Positions 61,641-64,000 of a stretch of DNA of 64,000 bases are shown piece after piece. The DNA comes from Desarmillaria ectypa (lineage: Eukaryota; Basidiomycota; Agaricomycetes; Agaricales; Physalacriaceae). Positions within the stretch are counted from its first letter, which is position 1; the number at the start of each line of letters is the position of its first letter. The DNA is taken from NCBI GenBank assembly GCA_030407005.1, contig JAUDYN010000002.1, positions 2,170,001 through 2,234,000 of the forward strand, in the 5' to 3' direction. The notes under the pieces are model-generated. The model was given only the letters and a program-made list of their open reading frames with translations. It ran no database searches and was not told where the DNA came from. The position numbers were made by a program, and so were the translations under genes.

Positions 61641-61951
61641 GTACTTTGAGTACTAAATATTGGAGCCCATAAACGTCGAATTACCTAGTAACACCCCTAT
61701 TTCTGAGGCGGACATTGACTTCTTGAGTAACTGCCAGCATCAACGTGCATTATATGATCAGTTGGGCAGGGTTTGTTTCATCTTTCTCGCTAGGATAGTT
61801 CATTGAATGCTGAAAAAAAACCTGAAACAACTCAATGTCTTATGAAAATTGAAAACCGTCGAATGCACGGAGACCCCGATGATCGCCGTCGAATAAATGA
61901 ACTTCTCATGAACTTCAGCCCTCCTGCTGCGACACTGTGACACTGCCACCT
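61641..61951 (+). other. Protein-like open segments at the right edge of the repeat block
   Basis: CpG returns here. Plus strand reads SEADIDFLSNCQHQRALYDQ (about 61,701-61,760) and then, one frame over, MKIENRRMHGDPDDRRRINE (about 61,838-61,900) before TGA. Composition looks coding, but no intron joins them and I recognise no family. Possibly a host gene broken by the expanding repeat block. Confidence 0.25.
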
Positions 61952-62053
61952 GCGCTGACACACGGTGAACTCGGCATTCAAATTAGTCGTAAGTACTCCC
62001 AGATACAGAACAAAGGTTTAGACCTTCCTTGTCTAGATCCTCTCTATTTCGTA

Positions 62054-62172
62054 TTAGCGTACGTCCTCCTCGAACCAGTTGAGGTCCGTTACGGAGAAAT
62101 TTTCAAGGGTAGTAATATCTTTGATCCCATCGACTCTAAAGAGTCCAATTTTGGGAAACCACTCCTCGAGAT
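62054..62172 (-). other. Possible single exon, unrecognised
   Basis: After a CTTCTCAG acceptor-like site at 62,173, the minus strand encodes about 39 residues including LEEWFPKIGLFRVDGIKDI and TDLNWFEEDVR, then TAA or a GTACGC donor. The residue mix looks genuine. Neighbouring exons were not found. Confidence 0.25.
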
Positions 62173-62176
62173 CTGA

Positions 62177-64000
62177 GAAGGAAGAATGTGTGGCGCTCAG
62201 ACTGTCACCATCTTCCAAATTTCACGTCGTTTGTGCATGGTCCGAGAGTCAGGCCATATCTGAATACTACTGATGCGCTTATGCTTAATATAGTTTTATT
62301 AGAAAGAAGGAAGGAAGTTTTTACCTTGGAATGATCACTCGGCGTGGATGTGAATCATCCATTCAATCCGGCAAAAACCTATAAGCAAAGTTCAAAACTG
62401 AATTAGCACGACAGCCCCGAGGAAGCAGTCAGACCATGAGGAAGCACCTGCATGACCGTTCTATTAGTGGTTTGATTTCCAAGCATGTAACCATCACACC
62501 AATATTCTTAGTGAGGGTTGTGTGAAGAACTTTGCATCAAGGATAATCCACTAGCCCCCTTGCCTAGCATGAGACGTAGAGAGAGATCCTGGCGGCCAGA
62601 GAGGCTCATACTTATTCACATTCCCATAGTGGCTTGAATGAAGACGATTTCGCATAAGATAGGGTTACTGAGGCAGCCCAAAATAGAATGCGGACAAAGT
62701 AAGCCGGGAAGTCGAAAACGCGTGGCAAATATATCAAGAATTCGATACCATAGTAGTGTCATAGAAAGAACAACGGACCAGATAAATCGCATAATAGTTT
62801 GTGAGACTGTAAGACTAACACTACTACTGTAGCAGAGCTGGGTACGCTCCAGTGATGGAAAGAAAATATTATATCTGTTGAAAGGAAGATAGAAAATGTC
62901 AAGTGATTTGTGGATTCGAACATGAAGTGTTACCGGTATCTAGCGCGTCAGAGCAAGTATTTGTGTAACACAGTAACAGCGCCCCTCCAGCGCATCTTCC
63001 TGTCCGAGTTCATATGCCGTACATGAATCCGCCATGATTAAGCTCACCCAAGATGCGTCCTCCTATGTCCGTAGAACGAAAGGGGTATCCAGACGACGTA
63101 TCACAAAAATTGAGGTTCTAGCTTTCATTGCCTTCTTTGCCACCTAGCACGCATCAATCCTCACTAGCCACCGCCCGAGGATCTCCATCAATGATTTTCG
63201 AGAAGATTGACAAAGCTGAAGACCCTGATGAAGCGAATTCGACATCGACTCATTGATGAAGAAAAGAAGCAGCCTTATCTGCGGAACCGGGCTACATCGT
63301 AAGATGCATATGAACTATGACGAGACCTGCCATGTCAGTTTTTTTTTTTTTACTGATTCAGGCGCTAAGAAGAGTCGAATATCGTGACCATCTATGCCAA
63401 TGAGAAAGCTAGACGCCCCATTGAAAACGAAGGGTCCGAACACGGAGAATTACCTACACCGGTGTCCAACAGACTCGTATATCGGACCGACAGCGCCTGG
63501 GATGGTGAAAACAAAAACAGTTCTGATGTTACTCGGTGAACATGATTCAATTCTAGGATTGATGTCCTCCGCTGTGTATCCGAAGGCTTTCAATCGTTCT
63601 AATGACATTAGGGCATCATGATATAGTTAGAGAGAACACAAAGCGCGAAGCTTCGATATCTCACCAGATCGATAGCGAGGACAGAAACGGAAAAGGTCAA
63701 GTGAGTCACCACGCCAACCAGCAGCTCCATTGACCTTATTGGCTTCAGCAGCATATTTTTTCTAACGACAGAAATAACGTTACCATATGAAACGCATCAG
63801 TGGTACTCGAGACGCACTAGAAGCAGGGGCAGATAACGTTTCGGTCGTGCCTTTAGGATGGCAGGGTCGGGGTCCGAAGGTTGTCAGGAGAAGTTTGTCG
63901 GAGCAATTCCAGAATTATTACCGGTGGGCCCAAATAGGTCAGCGGATGCGAAATTTTGATGCGCGGAACACTTTCGGGAGGTACATTCGACAACTCACTA
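62177..64000. other. Right flank, no recognisable gene
   Basis: CpG content is host-like. Short open stretches exist on both strands: minus strand SLERLKAFGYTAEDINPRIE at about 63,610-63,550; minus strand NKVNGAAGWRGDSLDLFRFC at about 63,745-63,685; and both strands open from about 63,855 to the window end. I can assign no family or splice model. A poly-T run lies at about 63,339-63,350. Confidence 0.3.

Noticed and set aside
62910..62930. GGATTCGAAC-like string resembling a tRNA T-arm B box
   Set aside because: I could not form an acceptor stem, anticodon arm or A box around it on either strand.

Overview
This is a eukaryotic window, most likely from a filamentous basidiomycete (Agaricomycotina-like). 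The host genes are cut by many very short introns (about 39-61 nt, GT-AG plus one probable GC-AG), and both flanks carry typical fungal housekeeping genes. There are no bacterial-style operons.

Left flank (1-about 11,100). It holds a 5'-truncated PP2A B56-type regulatory subunit gene (+), a cytosolic HSP70 gene (+) with a striking 10-bp-phased heat-shock element array, an unresolved stretch, and a multi-intron PhoD-like phosphatase gene (-). Right flank (about 61,640-64,000). It regains CpG dinucleotides and has a few short protein-like open stretches that I could not identify.

Centre (about 11,100-61,640). This is a roughly 50-kb block of nested retrotransposons in which CpG is strongly depleted and most in-frame stops are TGA (former CGA or TGG). 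The nesting can be read from target-site duplications (TSDs). Gypsy GO (31,858-59,643, TSD TCAAC) sits in a fragment resembling a non-LTR ORF1. GO is split by gypsy FE (34,356-42,673, TSD ACTRG) and by gypsy GY (44,077-55,213, TSD TCAAG). GY is split twice by identical-length 1,459-bp LTR-like units in opposite orientation (SL-A 49,601-51,059; SL-B 52,718-54,176). To the left lie a decayed gypsy G1 (12,705-26,922) that hosts a complete Copia element C1 (18,328-23,152, TSD TACTC), a partial copy of the same gypsy superfamily (15,436-17,160), a 5' Copia fragment C0, and two 3' gypsy fragments E2 and E3. After the insertions are subtracted, FE, GO and GY all come to about 8.2-8.3 kb.

The gypsy elements are chromodomain-bearing Ty3/gypsy retrotransposons with the order gag (CCHC knuckle) - protease (DSG) - RT - RNase H - integrase - chromodomain. 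Two features stand out. (1) The sequence right after the 5' LTR is an exact reverse complement of a 13-mer just downstream of the LTR TATA box, which is the arrangement of Tf1-type self-priming elements. (2) A small ORF of about 41-56 codons encoding one hydrophobic helix lies between the primer site and gag in six copies. Its 3' end overlaps the gag start in another frame in every copy where I could place that start. A second chromo-like motif follows the canonical chromodomain. Sister LTRs differ almost only by transitions, often TG in one copy opposite CA in the other, which exposes ancestral CpGs lost by methylation-type or RIP-like mutation. None of the retroelement reading frames is intact.
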